DNA from: Morchella semilibera
Taxonomy: Eukaryota; Ascomycota; Pezizomycetes; Pezizales; Morchellaceae
Length of the DNA stretch: 64,000 nucleotides
Assembly (NCBI GenBank): GCA_009192285.1
Contig: CM018604.1
Coordinates: 2,852,001-2,916,000, forward strand
Reading direction: 5' to 3'
A program made the position numbers and the translations under genes. The stretch's first letter is position 1, and every line of letters begins with the position of its first letter. This document shows positions 49,444-60,424 of the stretch, in pieces. The notes below the pieces were generated by a model. The model saw only the letters and a list, made by a program, of their open reading frames with translations. It had not been told where the DNA came from and did no database searches.

Positions 49444-50463
49444 ATGGCTCCACCAGGGAACAAATGGGGTACGTATTTCTGACCGGTCTACCACTTGAAA
49501 TCAAAGCTCTCATGATCCCGAATTAACGGCGTACCTATAGACGATGAAGATGAGGGCAGTGAAGAAGAAGTTACTGTTCCTCGTATCGCGTCAAAGAAGA
49601 AGTGGGACGACGAAGAGGACGACGACGATGTACTTAGCTCTACATAACCCTTAATAAGCTTTAATGCTGACTTGTACCCCCTGTAGGTCCTCGACTCATG
49701 GGATGCCGCCGACGATTCCGAGGAGGAGCGTAAGAAGGAGGCTTCTAAGAAGGCTGCTGCCGAGAAGGCTGCCGCCGAGGCCGCAGCAAACCACAGATCA
49801 AGGACCGAGCGCATCGCCGAGCGACAAGCCGAGAAGGTTGCTGCGACCGAGCGCGCGGCCCGCGAGCAGGAGGAACTCGAAAACGAGACTCCCGCCCAGA
49901 AGAGGGAACGTGAGCGCCGCAGACAGGAAGAGTCAGATATGGCTCACGCTGTTGACCTCTTTAGCGCTGTTGGCATTGGTGCTGGGTCAGGCATTGGGTC
50001 CCGCGAAAAGAAGATCAGTCTTGAGGACCCTAATGACCCCACTAAGAACATCGACCTGTCATCACTCCCAATCTTCAGCCCGACAACGAAGGACTCGTTT
50101 GCGCAGCTGAGAGAGATTCTTGTGCCACTGATCACCGCCAACAACAAGAAGGCGCACTATCCTCTATTCCTGCAAGAGTTTTCCAGGCAGCTTTCAAAAG
50201 ATATGTCTAGTGAGCAAATCAGGAAGGTGGCAAGTGGTTTGACAACCCTGTCCAATGAGAAACAGAAGGAAGAGAAGGCGGCGGAGAAGGGCGGCAAGAA
50301 GAAGACCGTTAAGAAGACCGCGTTGGCTGCGGCCGGAAAGGAGATGGATAAGTTTGACACAACAGACTACCATGCGGATAACTCATATGCTGAGTACGTA
50401 TTCTGTCTTTTCCTGTGAATTTGGGTTTGATACTAATATGGCTGCAGTGACGACTTCATGTAA
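49444..50463 (+). CDS. HCR1: Eukaryotic translation initiation factor 3 subunit J
   Basis: eIF3j/Hcr1 binds the 40S decoding centre, aids initiation and ribosome recycling. Four exons: 49444-49468, 49541-49629, 49687-50393 and 50448-50463; 837 nt, 278 residues. The acidic N-terminus MAPPGNKWDDEDEGSEEE with KKKWDDEEDDDDVLDSWD is diagnostic, followed by an Ala/Lys/Glu-rich coiled coil, SDMAHAVDLFSAVGIGAG, then FAQLREILVPLITANNKKAHYPLFLQEF and LSKDMSSEQIRKVASGLTTL. The tail has Lys-rich KGGKKKTVKKTALAAAGKE and ends DDFM. First and last exons are very short (25 and 16 nt). All joins are in frame. Constitutive housekeeping gene by function. Confidence 0.96.
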
Positions 50464-51979
50464 ACAAGCAATCAAACTACACGATTCCATGACGCATGAG
50501 AATGAGGAACAAACAAAAGGGTATCTGAGGTCATATCGGAAATAGACGCGGGAGTTTAAACTATACATCCACTTTCAAGCTTATGTTTTTCCTTCTTTTT
50601 TTCTTTTTTTTTCCTATTGCTATTTTTTCGTTCCCAGTAGCATATCTTTCTATTATTTAGCTATGTACTGGTGGCAACCATCTCTTCTCCTATCTCAATG
50701 TAGAAGAAAAATACTTGCAGTTCAAAGAATTCGCCATCAAGCTAGGCTGCTGTAGTAAACTATCGGTACAGAATAGGCTGTCTATACTCTATTGTAATCA
50801 ATGAACACATGTTATCTAGGAACGATCGCGGCTGAATGCAGGGATTGTGTGGTATCCTTCTCGGCCGAATCTGAGCACTCTGTCTGGCGAGTTCTTCAGC
50901 CCAGTCGGCCTGCCAGTGGTGCCCCTTACACCGGCCGTGAATGTTGTTTCGTGAGGAGTTTAGATGAACGCTGTCGCGGTTAAACCAGATATTGTGTGCG
51001 AAAAATAGAACGTTTTCAAACTGGCACATGTTCAAATGGGCCCTTGTGTAACTATAGTCCGTTTTATCATGGTTTAGGTGATATCTCTCTGGCATCAAAC
51101 AAATGACCATAAAACTAATATTGTCCTCTAAATCCATACAAAATGGTATTTAATGCGAGTGATATATTGTGATCCAACCCAACCCAAAATTGTGGTTGCC
51201 TAAGATACCTTCATTGGGAAATACTATGGTTAGAATGCAATCCAAGAATACATAGTAGGTACTAATGAGTGGTGTTTGTTGTAGTTCACGATCGTCGGTA
51301 AAAGTGTCTCCCAACTGTAGAGTGGGGGCGAGTGATGAAGTGTGATTTAAGTCTGGGCTTGAATTGAAATTGGAAATCAGGTTTCCCTTTGATCCCTCAT
51401 AGCTAATATCTACATGTACTACGGGTGTAGGGGTAAGTCTGTAGACACCTACTGCTGTTGCAACCACGACCACCGTCTACAGACTTACCCCTACCCCCGT
51501 AGTACTAATACATATAGATACCGTCACTAAAAAGATCTACTGATCATCGTTACTTAACAGGGTATACATGGCTACATGGTGCTACTCAATTACACTCATT
51601 TTTAGCGCCCATCCTACGAACGCATTTCCCTCTCTCCCCTAAAGGAAGCCAATACACATACTTTTTTGGCGCCAACCCGGTGTTCAAGACTCAGGTTCAT
51701 GCATCTACAGCGAACAACTAGCCACCAACTCTAGATAAGAGAAGAAGTCAAGTATCGAGAAGTTTGGATTCGGTGTAGCAGGTTTTCTGACTAGATTACC
51801 CGTACATAAGAACAGCTTTTCATAAGGTAGACAAAAACCTGGCGGCCTCAAGCTTGCAACAGATATCTGGCCCGCCCACGGGCATTAGGAACTTGCAGAA
51901 AAAAAGCAAGAGGAGAGAGGAAGACTACCTTTAGCCTCTGCCACAACATGGGTCTCCACCCTCCTTTGCTGACTTTCCT
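50464..51979. other. Intergenic between eIF3j and the haloacid dehalogenase gene (tail-to-tail)
   Basis: T/C-rich eIF3j 3' end to about 50690. No supported gene; ORFs at 50760-51137 and 51150-51473 (-) look random. A fold-back inverted repeat lies at 51417-51504, with TACATGTA at 51411 beside it. Confidence 0.6.
51417..51504. repeat. Fold-back inverted repeat 1
   Basis: Arms 51417-51446 and 51475-51504 are reverse complements over 30 nt with one mismatch, enclosing a 28-nt loop. Outer sequence TATCTAYATGTA also recurs inverted on both sides with a 6-nt offset, so the element may be about 115 nt. No coding capacity; MITE-like or a hairpin RNA source. Confidence 0.85.
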
Positions 51980-52738
51980 TTACACTTCCCCAACAACACC
52001 CTTTACCTCTTCCAAATTCATGACTGAATGCGCTGGTGCCCCCAACCCATCTTGCCATCCCTTCCCAGCACGATCGATCCAGATCGTCCCCAGCCCTGCC
52101 GCAGCAGCGCCAACAATGTCAAACGGATTTCCGCTCACGAGATACACTTCACTTGCGTCAACTGCAACTGCCCCGCCCTCCATGTTACAATGCTGCACCA
52201 GAAGCTGGTATGCCCTAGGGTCCGGTTTGAAGCACTTTGCAGAATCCACAGATAAGAACTTGACATTCTTCAGGAATTCTGAAGCTGAGAATGTATTAGA
52301 AAGCATGCGTGGGGTCCCATTGGAGAATACTAGTGCTTTAATATGCTCAGGAAGCTCTTTGAACAACTTCAATGCATCCGGGTACGGAGAGAGCGTATTG
52401 TATGAAGCCACCACTTCCTCAATCTGCTCTTTAGTCAAAGAAATACCACTCTCCTTGGCCGCATGGTCGAGAGAGGAGAGGGTCACCTCCTCGAATGATT
52501 TATAGATGCCTTTGCTCGGAATAAGCTATTGGTCTTGTGGAGAGATCAAGAGAGATATTATACCCATGGAGTTGAGTCTCCAAGTGTACTCAAGCTGGTA
52601 TCTACGCCATTGTTGAACCACATGGTGAATCTTCGAGCTCTCGGACGAGGGGAAAATTTCTTTGAGCTTCTTATCGGTAGAAGAAGTGTCTAAAATTGTG
52701 CCATATAGGTCGAACGCAAGGACTTTGATTTGGCTCAT
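51980..52738 (-). CDS. Haloacid dehalogenase, type II-like hydrolase
   Basis: HAD-superfamily hydrolase of the L-2-haloacid dehalogenase type. Two exons on the minus strand: 52738-52564 and 52509-51980; 705 nt, 234 residues. Motif I AFDLYGTILDT carries the nucleophile Asp at residue 10; WRLNSM|GIYKSFEEVT spans the 54-nt intron. Motif II is LVFSNGTPRML, motif III is the Lys in SAKCFKPDPRAYQLL, motif IV is YLVSGNPFDIVGAAAAGLGTIWIDRAGK. The intron join was chosen because it restores the family's MG-x-Y-x-x-F segment; other AG sites introduce a stop. Most type II members have VSSNPFD where this has VSGNPFD. The physiological substrate is not readable; many fungal members are not proven dehalogenases. 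Confidence 0.92.
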
Positions 52739-53740
52739 TGTGCAAAAGTTACGATGGGAATATAGAGGATCTCTTGATCAATTGATGAAATGCGAGAGAA
52801 ACTTGGTTTTAAATACGCTTCTATAGAATGGTATCTATTCCCCCATCTGGATCTCCGCCCGTTGAGCTTCGGACTTGGTATGGCATTGCAGCTACGTAAT
52901 GTCAACATCTTTCGGTACGGGGCGGGTAATGACCAACGCCAAGATCGCCTGTTCTCACAGGCTACTGGCTAAGTCGCTATGCGGGACGCTAAGGGAAGGC
53001 GATCATAGTTCTGGAGATCTTATTTGCACATGGTGTTCTAGGGCTGAGGTCTACGCTTAGTAGAAACTAAGCAGTTATGGAGCTATGTTATTTTCGATGG
53101 GGTAAAGGATTCAGAGAACGCAATCATTTGAATGGAGTTCCGACATCCTCAGCTTGCCCTGTCTACTATCTATTTGCTAGTATATGGGTCTTCAACTACT
53201 AGCACCTGTGATACTTACACACTGGCATAGGTCTCATGCGGAAACCTGTAACAAGTGTGCAACATAAAACTCAAACTTGGACTTGCCGCGGTTGGCGTGT
53301 TTGGTGCAAGTGGTCTGCAAAGAGGGGCAAGGATTGCGTAGTAACCCGTATAAAATATGGATTCTCCGTGGGCTTGCAGCCTACAGGTGTGGCAGATCGG
53401 GCTGCTAATTGGGACCATATATCGGACTACACCGAATATCCAATAAAAAGGTTTTACATTGGTCTGAAAGTTGACAAATTCTGAACTTATGAAACTTGTG
53501 AGGAAAGAGGGAGATTGTTAGAGATGTGGTTTTATACTGCTGAGCCTCAGGAGGAGAGACTAGCACATTTCGTTTCTCATGTGTGTCCTGGGAAGTGGCG
53601 GCCTTGGTATGGAGGGTACCATTAATTTTATCTATTTGGTATACAATAAATGTTTATTTATTAGATATTTGTAAATCAGATGAAGTATGGCGAGGGGTCA
53701 CAACACTTTACCCCCCATATCCTCAAGCTCAAGCTCAAGC
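52739..53740. other. Intergenic, MED9 to haloacid dehalogenase (both minus strand)
   Basis: No supported gene. A short hexanucleotide repeat lies at its right end, overlapping the MED9 stop. Contains the haloacid dehalogenase promoter on the left. Confidence 0.6.
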
Positions 53741-53745
53741 TCAAG
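53722..53745 (+). repeat. Hexanucleotide repeat, 4 x CTCAAG
   Basis: Four exact copies; the last overlaps the stop codon of the minus-strand MED9 gene, so copy changes would mainly affect its 3' UTR. Confidence 0.85.
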
Positions 53746-54112
53746 AAACAATTTCCATCTTCTCCCCTTGCCCTCTCCGTTTCACAATCTCTGTCACAAC
53801 ATCCATTTGTGAAACGGCCCTCATGATGCTCTTCTGCCTCTCAATCTTCTCTTCGAGCTCCTTGATTTCCTTCTTCTGCTCATCTAAGCTCTTATCTACG
53901 TCGGGTAATTCGGCCACCATCACCCTTGCCCTCTCAAGTTTCAGCCGGATTTGACTGGACTCGTGGGCTACATCTTTTGGATCAAGCTCATCATTGTAAA
54001 CGCGCTGCAGCAGCGCGTGAAGGTCGGGAAGGAAGTCGAAGGCGCTTGCCGGAAGAGATGTCGGCGCAGAGGGAGACTCAGAAAGCACAGGGGCCGGAGC
54101 ATCGGTAGACAT
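53741..54112 (-). CDS. MED9: Mediator complex subunit 9
   Basis: Predicted Mediator middle-module subunit bridging activators and RNA polymerase II. Single exon, 123 residues. A Ser/Pro/Ala-rich N-terminus (MSTDAPAPVLSESPSAPTSL) leads into FDFLPDLHALLQRVYNDEL, then a helical region IRLKLERARVMVAELPDVDKS and a coiled coil DEQKKEIKELEEKIERQKSI, ending in VVTEIVKRRGQGEK. Length and arrangement match fungal Med9/Cse2 proteins, though conservation is low and the coiled coil alone is not diagnostic. Divergently placed from the phosphoglycerate mutase gene with 423 nt between start codons. Confidence 0.75.
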   Translation of the reverse strand: MSTDAPAPVLSESPSAPTSLPASAFDFLPDLHALLQRVYNDELDPKDVAHESSQIRLKLERARVMVAELPDVDKSLDEQKKEIKELEEKIERQKSIMRAVSQMDVVTEIVKRRGQGEKMEIVS

Positions 54113-54535
54113 TTCTAATAAGGGTGTTCACTTGAGGGAGTAGGGCCGAGGTTGATCCGGGTGTTTTCGTGGAGCTTTCCTTTGCTCTTGAGGATGTGAG
54201 CTTGTGGATCAGTAAACAAGGTTTGTGGCGTAGTGACTGGGCCACCGCTAGACGGGTGACATCGAATAAGGCCTTTTACGTAGGAGAATTTACAGGGTTT
54301 GGAAACGGCCGATAAACACCCCGCGCTAAACATCCCACGCGGTCTGATTGCCCCACTTATTTATCTTTCTGTGTTTTCCTCCTCCTCATCCCACCTCACC
54401 TTTGAAATCCCCTGATAGAGTTCTATAGGGTTTCTTGTTCTTTTTATTCTACTTCTTCACCTGTGTACTGCGACAGATACACCAACCTCGAGTTTTAATT
54501 GTTCCATTGATTTGCGAACAGAGTAACAATAGAAA
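54113..54535. promoter_or_regulatory. Divergent promoter, MED9 / phosphoglycerate mutase
   Basis: The 423-nt shared upstream region has a C/T-rich section at about 54360-54460 on the mutase side. No confident TATA box or factor site; position alone makes it the control region of both genes. Confidence 0.5.
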
Positions 54536-56376
54536 ATGGCAAATATTGACCAGAAGGCTGTTTTGAGTGGGTTACCTCCGTCACTTGACCTTTAATTACT
54601 ATGCGATAAGCATTAACAAGAATGAATTATTCTAGTCGTCATTGACGGTTGGGGTTGTGAAGTTGGTGGTGAGGGCGACGCAATTGCTAATGCGGAAACC
54701 CCCATCATGGACGCTTTCAAGGCGAATGCCGACGGCTATACTGAGCTTGAGGCCTCTTCTCTGGCTGTTGGATTGCCTGAGGGCTTGATGGGCAATAGTG
54801 AAGTCGGACACTTGAATATTGGAGCTGGACGCGTTGTCTGGCAAGATGTATGTCCCTAGAGGTCTTAAAGAAAACACCCGGAAGATTAGGTTGCTAAAAA
54901 GAAAACGTATATAGGTTGTCCGTATCGACCAGACCATGAAGAAGGGTGATTTTCCCAAGGTCGAGAATATCAAGGAATCGTTCTCTCGTGCTAAGAACGG
55001 CAACGGACGTCTCCACCTCCTTGGGTTGGTCTCCGATGGTGGTGTTCACTCCCACCAGAATCACTTGTACGCTCTTCTTGCAACTGCAAAGGAGATGGAG
55101 ATCCCCGAGGTCTACATTCACTTTTTCGGTGACGGGCGTGACACCGACCCCAAGAGCTCCGTTGGATACATGGAATCGCTCCTTGCTAAGATCAAGGAGC
55201 TTGGTATGGAGGAAGTTGCAAAGATCGCAACAGTAGTTGGAAGATACTATGCTATGGACAGAGATAAGAGGTACGGGAACTGTTCCTATGAATGAACCAA
55301 GGAAGTGCTAAATTTCCGTTTAGATGGGAGCGCGTCGCCATTGCCCTTAAGGGTCTTATTTGTGGTGAAGGTGAAGCTTCCGAGGATGTTGTCGCCACTA
55401 TCAAGGAGCGGTACGGGAAGGGCGAAAACGACGAGTTCTTGAAGCCCATCATTGTCAATGGAGAGCCCGCTAGGGTTAAGGGTACGTGCTTGACCATATT
55501 TTCGAGTGCTTTTCGCTAAATATCATTCAGATAACGACACTCTCTTCTTCTTTAACTACCGCTCTGACCGTGTTCGCGAGATCACCCAACTACTCGGTGT
55601 CGATAGCTCCCCTCTCCCCGACTTCCCCTTCCCTAAGGACATCTACATCACCACCATGACCCAGTACAAAACTGACTATCCTTTCCTTGTTGCTTTCCCT
55701 CCTCAGCGCATGAACGATGTTCTTGCCGAATGGCTTTCAAAGAAGGGTGTAAAGCAGTGTCACGTTGCCGAGACTGAGAAATACGCTCACGTTACCTTTT
55801 TCTTCAATGGCGGTGTTGAGAAGCAGTTCGAGAACGAAGTCCGCGATATGATCTCATCCCCTCGTGTGGCTACATACGATCTTCAGCCAAAGATGTCCGC
55901 ACAAGAGGTTGCGAACAAGCTTTCAGAGCGTATTGCCGAGAACGGTTTTGAATTCCTCATGAACAACTTTGCTCCTCCTGTGAGACTAAGCCTTTGAACA
56001 ATATCAGAAATGACCCATTGACTAACATCACTAGGACATGGTTGGCCACACTGGTGTCTACAAAGCTGCTGTCCAGGCCGTTGCCGCCACTGACTCTGCC
56101 ATCGGTACCGTCTACGATGCCTGCAAGAAGCACGGTTACGTTCTCTTCATCACTGCGGACCACGGTAACGCCGAAGAGATGTTGACTGAAGAGGGAACCC
56201 CTAAGACCTCCCACACCACCAACAAAGTTCCGTTCATCATGGCTAACGCGCCAAAGGGATGGAGCTTGAAGAAGGAGGATGGTGTCCTTGGCGATGTTGC
56301 CCCAACTATTCTGGCCTGCATGGGTATTGAGCAGGCCGAGGATATGACTGGTCGCAGTTTGTTGGTTAAGGCTTAG
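54536..56376 (+). CDS. 2,3-bisphosphoglycerate-independent phosphoglycerate mutase
   Basis: Interconverts 3- and 2-phosphoglycerate through a phosphoserine intermediate with two metal ions; cytosolic. Six exons: 54536-54566, 54636-54847, 54915-55270, 55324-55481, 55531-55979 and 56035-56376; 1548 nt, 515 residues, the usual iPGM length. Motifs: VIDGWGCEVGGEGDAIANAE, the catalytic Ser in GLMGNSEVGHLNIGAGRVV, VHSHQNHLYALL, HFFGDGRDTDPKS, FFFNYRSDRVREIT, and the metal site TADHGNAEEML near the C-terminus. Exon 1 ends at a GTGGGT donor; this is the only choice giving DQKAVLIVIDGWG in frame. Unlike budding yeast, which uses the cofactor-dependent enzyme, filamentous ascomycetes carry this form. 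It catalyses the step next to enolase, encoded 6 kb away. Confidence 0.97.
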
Positions 56377-58579
56377 GTGGCTAATTAATTTATGGGTTTG
56401 TAGGTATAGGGACAGGCGTATGAGGAATATATGAAAGAAAGAAATAGACATATAAGGTTAACTGGTTGGTGTGAATGTTCATGTCGTTATAGAAAGTTTT
56501 CAAGACTAATGATATTGATATCCAACTGCATCATTATCTTGCCAATTAGTTTTTCAATTGGGCCAAGTGATAAGGATGGGGAAGGAAAAAAAATTCATGT
56601 CCAAAGATGGGATGACTACCTCAAGGAATCAACAGCAGACTCAGGGACCAATGATCGTTTTCAGAAAAGGTCTTAGTATGGTCTTGGCACAAATTTCCAA
56701 CTTAAGGGTTTGAATATGTAACATCGATCTAATATACTTTTTGGGCGCAACCTGCGCTTTGGATCTTGTGCCGGACCAGCTTCCGGGGGTGGGACAGCTA
56801 GACGTATTCATTTCCAGGCTATTGCCGTATGCTAGGCTTCTCAAAAGCTTAGTCTAACTTTGGTTATCTTGTTGATCTTCCATCAACACACATGTAGGTA
56901 CCCGCGATTCTGTTTGAAAGCTTTAGATATCTGGTATGGTCTTTTTCAAACAATAACTGGGGATATCAATTTTCGCGTCATCTGCATTTGTTCCGAGACG
57001 TGCAGTTTTACTGCTCATCGAGCAAGGGACTGCCATCCATCTCTGGAAAGTTTTGTGCAAATGCAAATTCCACTAGAGCACAAATGACAAACATGTGACT
57101 TTGTTCCTACATATCGCGACCGATGGAAAGAACGTTAATAAAAGAAAAATCTCAGGGGTCTACCTTATCTTTCATTCCTACATACTGCGTCCCCTGACCT
57201 ACAGGCCAACAGAATCTTCCTTACAGGCAGATTCGCAACGCTGGCTTAGCTCTACTCTACACCGCAAAGTCGATATTGCGAATCTGTCGGGCGTGGATGC
57301 TGCTGAGGCTCTACCTAGCCTTCCTGCGGGTCCATCCGCGCCATGTGAAGCAGAAGATCAAATAACCACCACCGACATTGGGGGGGGGGGGGGGGTTTAC
57401 CACCAAAAAGTGCATTAGGAAGCGAGGGAAAACATTGAAGTAGCGGCCCCTGTCCCGTCCCCGTCCTGTAAAAATAGTTACAGCTAGTGGGCATCCAACC
57501 ATGAGTATCAAACGTTCTTGAGGAGGATTTCGAATTCAGTGCTCCCCCCTGAAGAGCGCTTGCTGACTGGATTCGTTGTAACACTCTTTTTCTAACAAAA
57601 GGAACCGATTGGAAATCTATCTACATAGATCGTTTCGTACACCAACGGCTAGGTTGCGTTTGTCTCTGTGGGAGACAGGTGACGTCCAACCAGACAAGTA
57701 AAAGCCATGGCCAAATGACTCTCGCCACCGCCAGAACCTCCATGAGAGATTTCACGACAAACCTTAGTTACATATTGCACTTGCAGCCAGACTTGCTCGC
57801 AGTTCTTGCCCGCTTGTTCAAAAGTGCAAGAAAGAAAAAAACTGACACAACGGTCGGTGCGCGCGTGACGTGACTGGACATCATCGTGAACAGGTAAAAG
57901 CAAGGCAAGTATAGTCGTACCAAGCAGAAACTCTTGTCTTCTTCAGGTGCATTAGAATCAAAGCCACCGTTTCCCCGCAGTGAGGTTTAACTATCCCTCG
58001 GTTCGTCCACACAGGCCTCAATTCTCGAAGACAATTTTTTTCCTTTTCTGCATATATACATGTGTAGTACTCGGGGCAGGTAAGAAGAACCTGAACATCG
58101 TTTTTCTGGTAACCACCACTTTGACCCCTGCTAGCGCGTTTTTATGTTCAGGTTCTATTTACCTGCCCCGAGTAGTACCGTGTGGATGTGTGTAGTGAAC
58201 CCTGCAGACAGATCTCGGACCCTTGAACAGCCGGGGGTGGTCCCGAAGGGAAGAAAGAAGAAGAAACCTGAGCAAGGGCGGGACAGCTCAGCGTTAAAAT
58301 TCAACTCCTCGACATACCGCCTCCACATACGCAACTTATTTAACCTTGCTTTGCTTTGTGTCTTGGAATTTGGGTTATTGCATATTCCTTTTTCTAGTAT
58401 CCCATCTGGGTCAAATTTCCCACGTTCTAAAGAAATATAAACCCAAGGGTGGCCCTTTATCTATTGTGCCCGAAACTGCCACCTCCCATAGAACAAAGCT
58501 TGAATACCTCCCTCTCTTCCTCCTACAACTTAAAGACAACCCAAACCTCCTAGCAAATAAACTCATACAATCCGCTGCG
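56377..58579. other. Intergenic, phosphoglycerate mutase to small membrane protein
   Basis: No supported gene. Contains G16 at 57380-57395, a fold-back repeat at 58064-58178, and C/A-rich leader DNA before the small-protein start. ORFs at 57649-57903 (-) and 57095-57418 (+) show no family features. Confidence 0.6.
58064..58178. repeat. Fold-back inverted repeat 2
   Basis: Arms 58064-58098 and 58144-58178 are reverse complements at 32 of 35 positions, with a 45-nt loop. The shared core includes CTCGGGGCAGGTAA and AGAACCTGAACAT. Sequence differs from the elements at 51.4 and 62.5 kb although the architecture is the same. Confidence 0.85.
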
Positions 58580-58933
58580 ATGTTCACCCCACGAACCATC
58601 ACTCTGCGAACTTCCCTCGCGTTCATGCTCCTTCTCCTTGCAATCGCGAGCGTCATTGCTGGTCACCCTTTTCAAACTCTCGCCGCCAGCACCTCTTCCT
58701 CCGGTGAAAGCCCAGCTAGATACAACAACAACATGGATCTGAGTAAGCTCTTTACAACACTCCCTAAGCTTCACCGGGACTGACTCAGTATTTACTTGGT
58801 AATAGCTTCTTCGGCACCATCATTACGACAAATGTACATGCACACAGAGCCCCACGACCACCGAATGTCACCTGGATTCGTAGCCGTCGTTGTGGGCGGC
58901 ATGAGTGTGATTATTGCGGGTTTGATGGTTTAA
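58580..58933 (+). CDS. Small membrane protein with N- and C-terminal hydrophobic helices
   Basis: Two exons, 58580-58742 and 58806-58933, predict 96 residues. The N-terminus MFTPRTITLRTSLAFMLLLL has a hydrophobic helix (signal peptide or anchor), followed by a Ser-rich linker (STSSSGESPARYNNN). Exon 2 encodes MYMHTEPHDHRMSPGFVAVV and a second helix VVVGGMSVIIAGLMV at the extreme C-terminus. The ORF without splicing ends after 67 codons; I prefer the spliced form because the 63-nt intron has GTAAGC and a TAG acceptor and the second exon ends in a clean membrane segment. I do not recognise a named family. A membrane or organelle location is likely. Confidence 0.6.
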
Positions 58934-60424
58934 TTACGATCTACCGCGACCACGGTCCGCGATACCGCGAATACAATACTCCCTTGGTACTGCTCGGACG
59001 GACAGTTCATGAGTATATATCCAACACATTCTATTACTACTACTAGCTACACTCCCACACCACAGAATCACGAATTAAACGCTACGTAACGAAATCTAAC
59101 GAAACGAAAGGATCAAGGGTCATCTCTTACTTTTTTACTATCATCACTGGGGATTTTTTTTCTTCTTTCTTTTTCCTTTTGCTCAGGCTGGGGAAAGATT
59201 ACTTTAGGGATTCAGGGGGTCTTCGGGGGAGTTATCTCATTCTTTGGGGCTCGGGATTGGGGGGCTACTATCACTTTTTTATCTTTTTGTATGTAAACTG
59301 GTTGTCTTTTTTTCTTTCTTTCTTTTTTTTTTTTTTAGGTCGGCGCATTTAGGAACTTGGGGAAATTGGATAATTCAGTAACAAGAAATATTATTCTATG
59401 AATAATAAGGTAAATGTCCCGTTCTTAAGTCCTACTCTCCTGTAGTTGCAATATAGGGCATAATTTTTCCCCAAGTATTTAAATTGCACTGGTTATCAGC
59501 TATTATTGTCGCTCTTTCTAGGCTAAGGTTGAACATGTAGGCGTTTACATCGTAGAACCCTGCTGGCCAGGTAATGACCTCACGATGACCATGAACACTA
59601 GAACACTGTTGTCCAAACATGCCCGTGCCCTCCTAGCTGGTGGATACTTAAATAACGTCGCGCCTCCGCCTCAATTGAAGGACTCGCACAGACGTGGTGC
59701 TCCACCATGACGTTGTTTAGTATCAACACGACAGAGCAGTTGCGCACCCCTTACCCTGGGAAACAACCACGTCTCGGCATTCAGGGTACAGCGCAGGAAC
59801 CGTCCCGGAGCTTCGGCGCTCAAATGTAGTCCCGCTGAGTAATTAAAAAGCATCTACTCTATGTAGGTACTTTTTAAATCGTTATCCCAGCTGAACCACA
59901 CCCGAGGATTGGAAATCAGGACATCCACATTTCCAGATGCAGGCTAAAACAAAAAGAAAATTCGTTGCAGAGTGCATGAACAGTTACACCACAGCCCGAG
60001 ATGACCTTCAACCATCTCATGGTCTAAGAAATATTCGATTCTTCCTCTCCTTCCCGTCCGGGTTGACCGTTGGAAAGGCAACTGGGCATTATACTGTAGG
60101 TACTCTATGCGAGTATATGAGGTAGAACAGGTAGCTGCTGTATGTGTGTATGTCGATCCCCGAGGGCGTGTATGTACCTTCCCAGCAGGGATTTACTACT
60201 GCGCGTATCTACAGTTGTTGCCCGCAGAAGAAACTGTTATGTAGGATCTTCTATCCTATGTTGGCATGCCACGATGGTTGATCGATTTATAAGACTAATC
60301 CCCATATGCCCCTCGAGATATGTGCGGCTAGTCTTCAGGGTATATATCGCATCATCCCGCTGCATTTTCTGAGTTTTCTCCCATTCCTCCGGAGTATCCT
60401 CCCATTGGACAACAATCGAAAAAA
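58934..60424. other. Intergenic, small membrane protein to M20 peptidase
   Basis: T/C-rich 3' region with long T and TTTC runs (59100-59340). No supported gene. TATAAG at about 60288 and a CTCCC-rich leader precede the peptidase ATG. Confidence 0.6.

Noticed and set aside
57315-57584. Minus-strand ORFs around the G16 run
   Set aside because: Pro-rich stretch is generated by the homopolymer itself.
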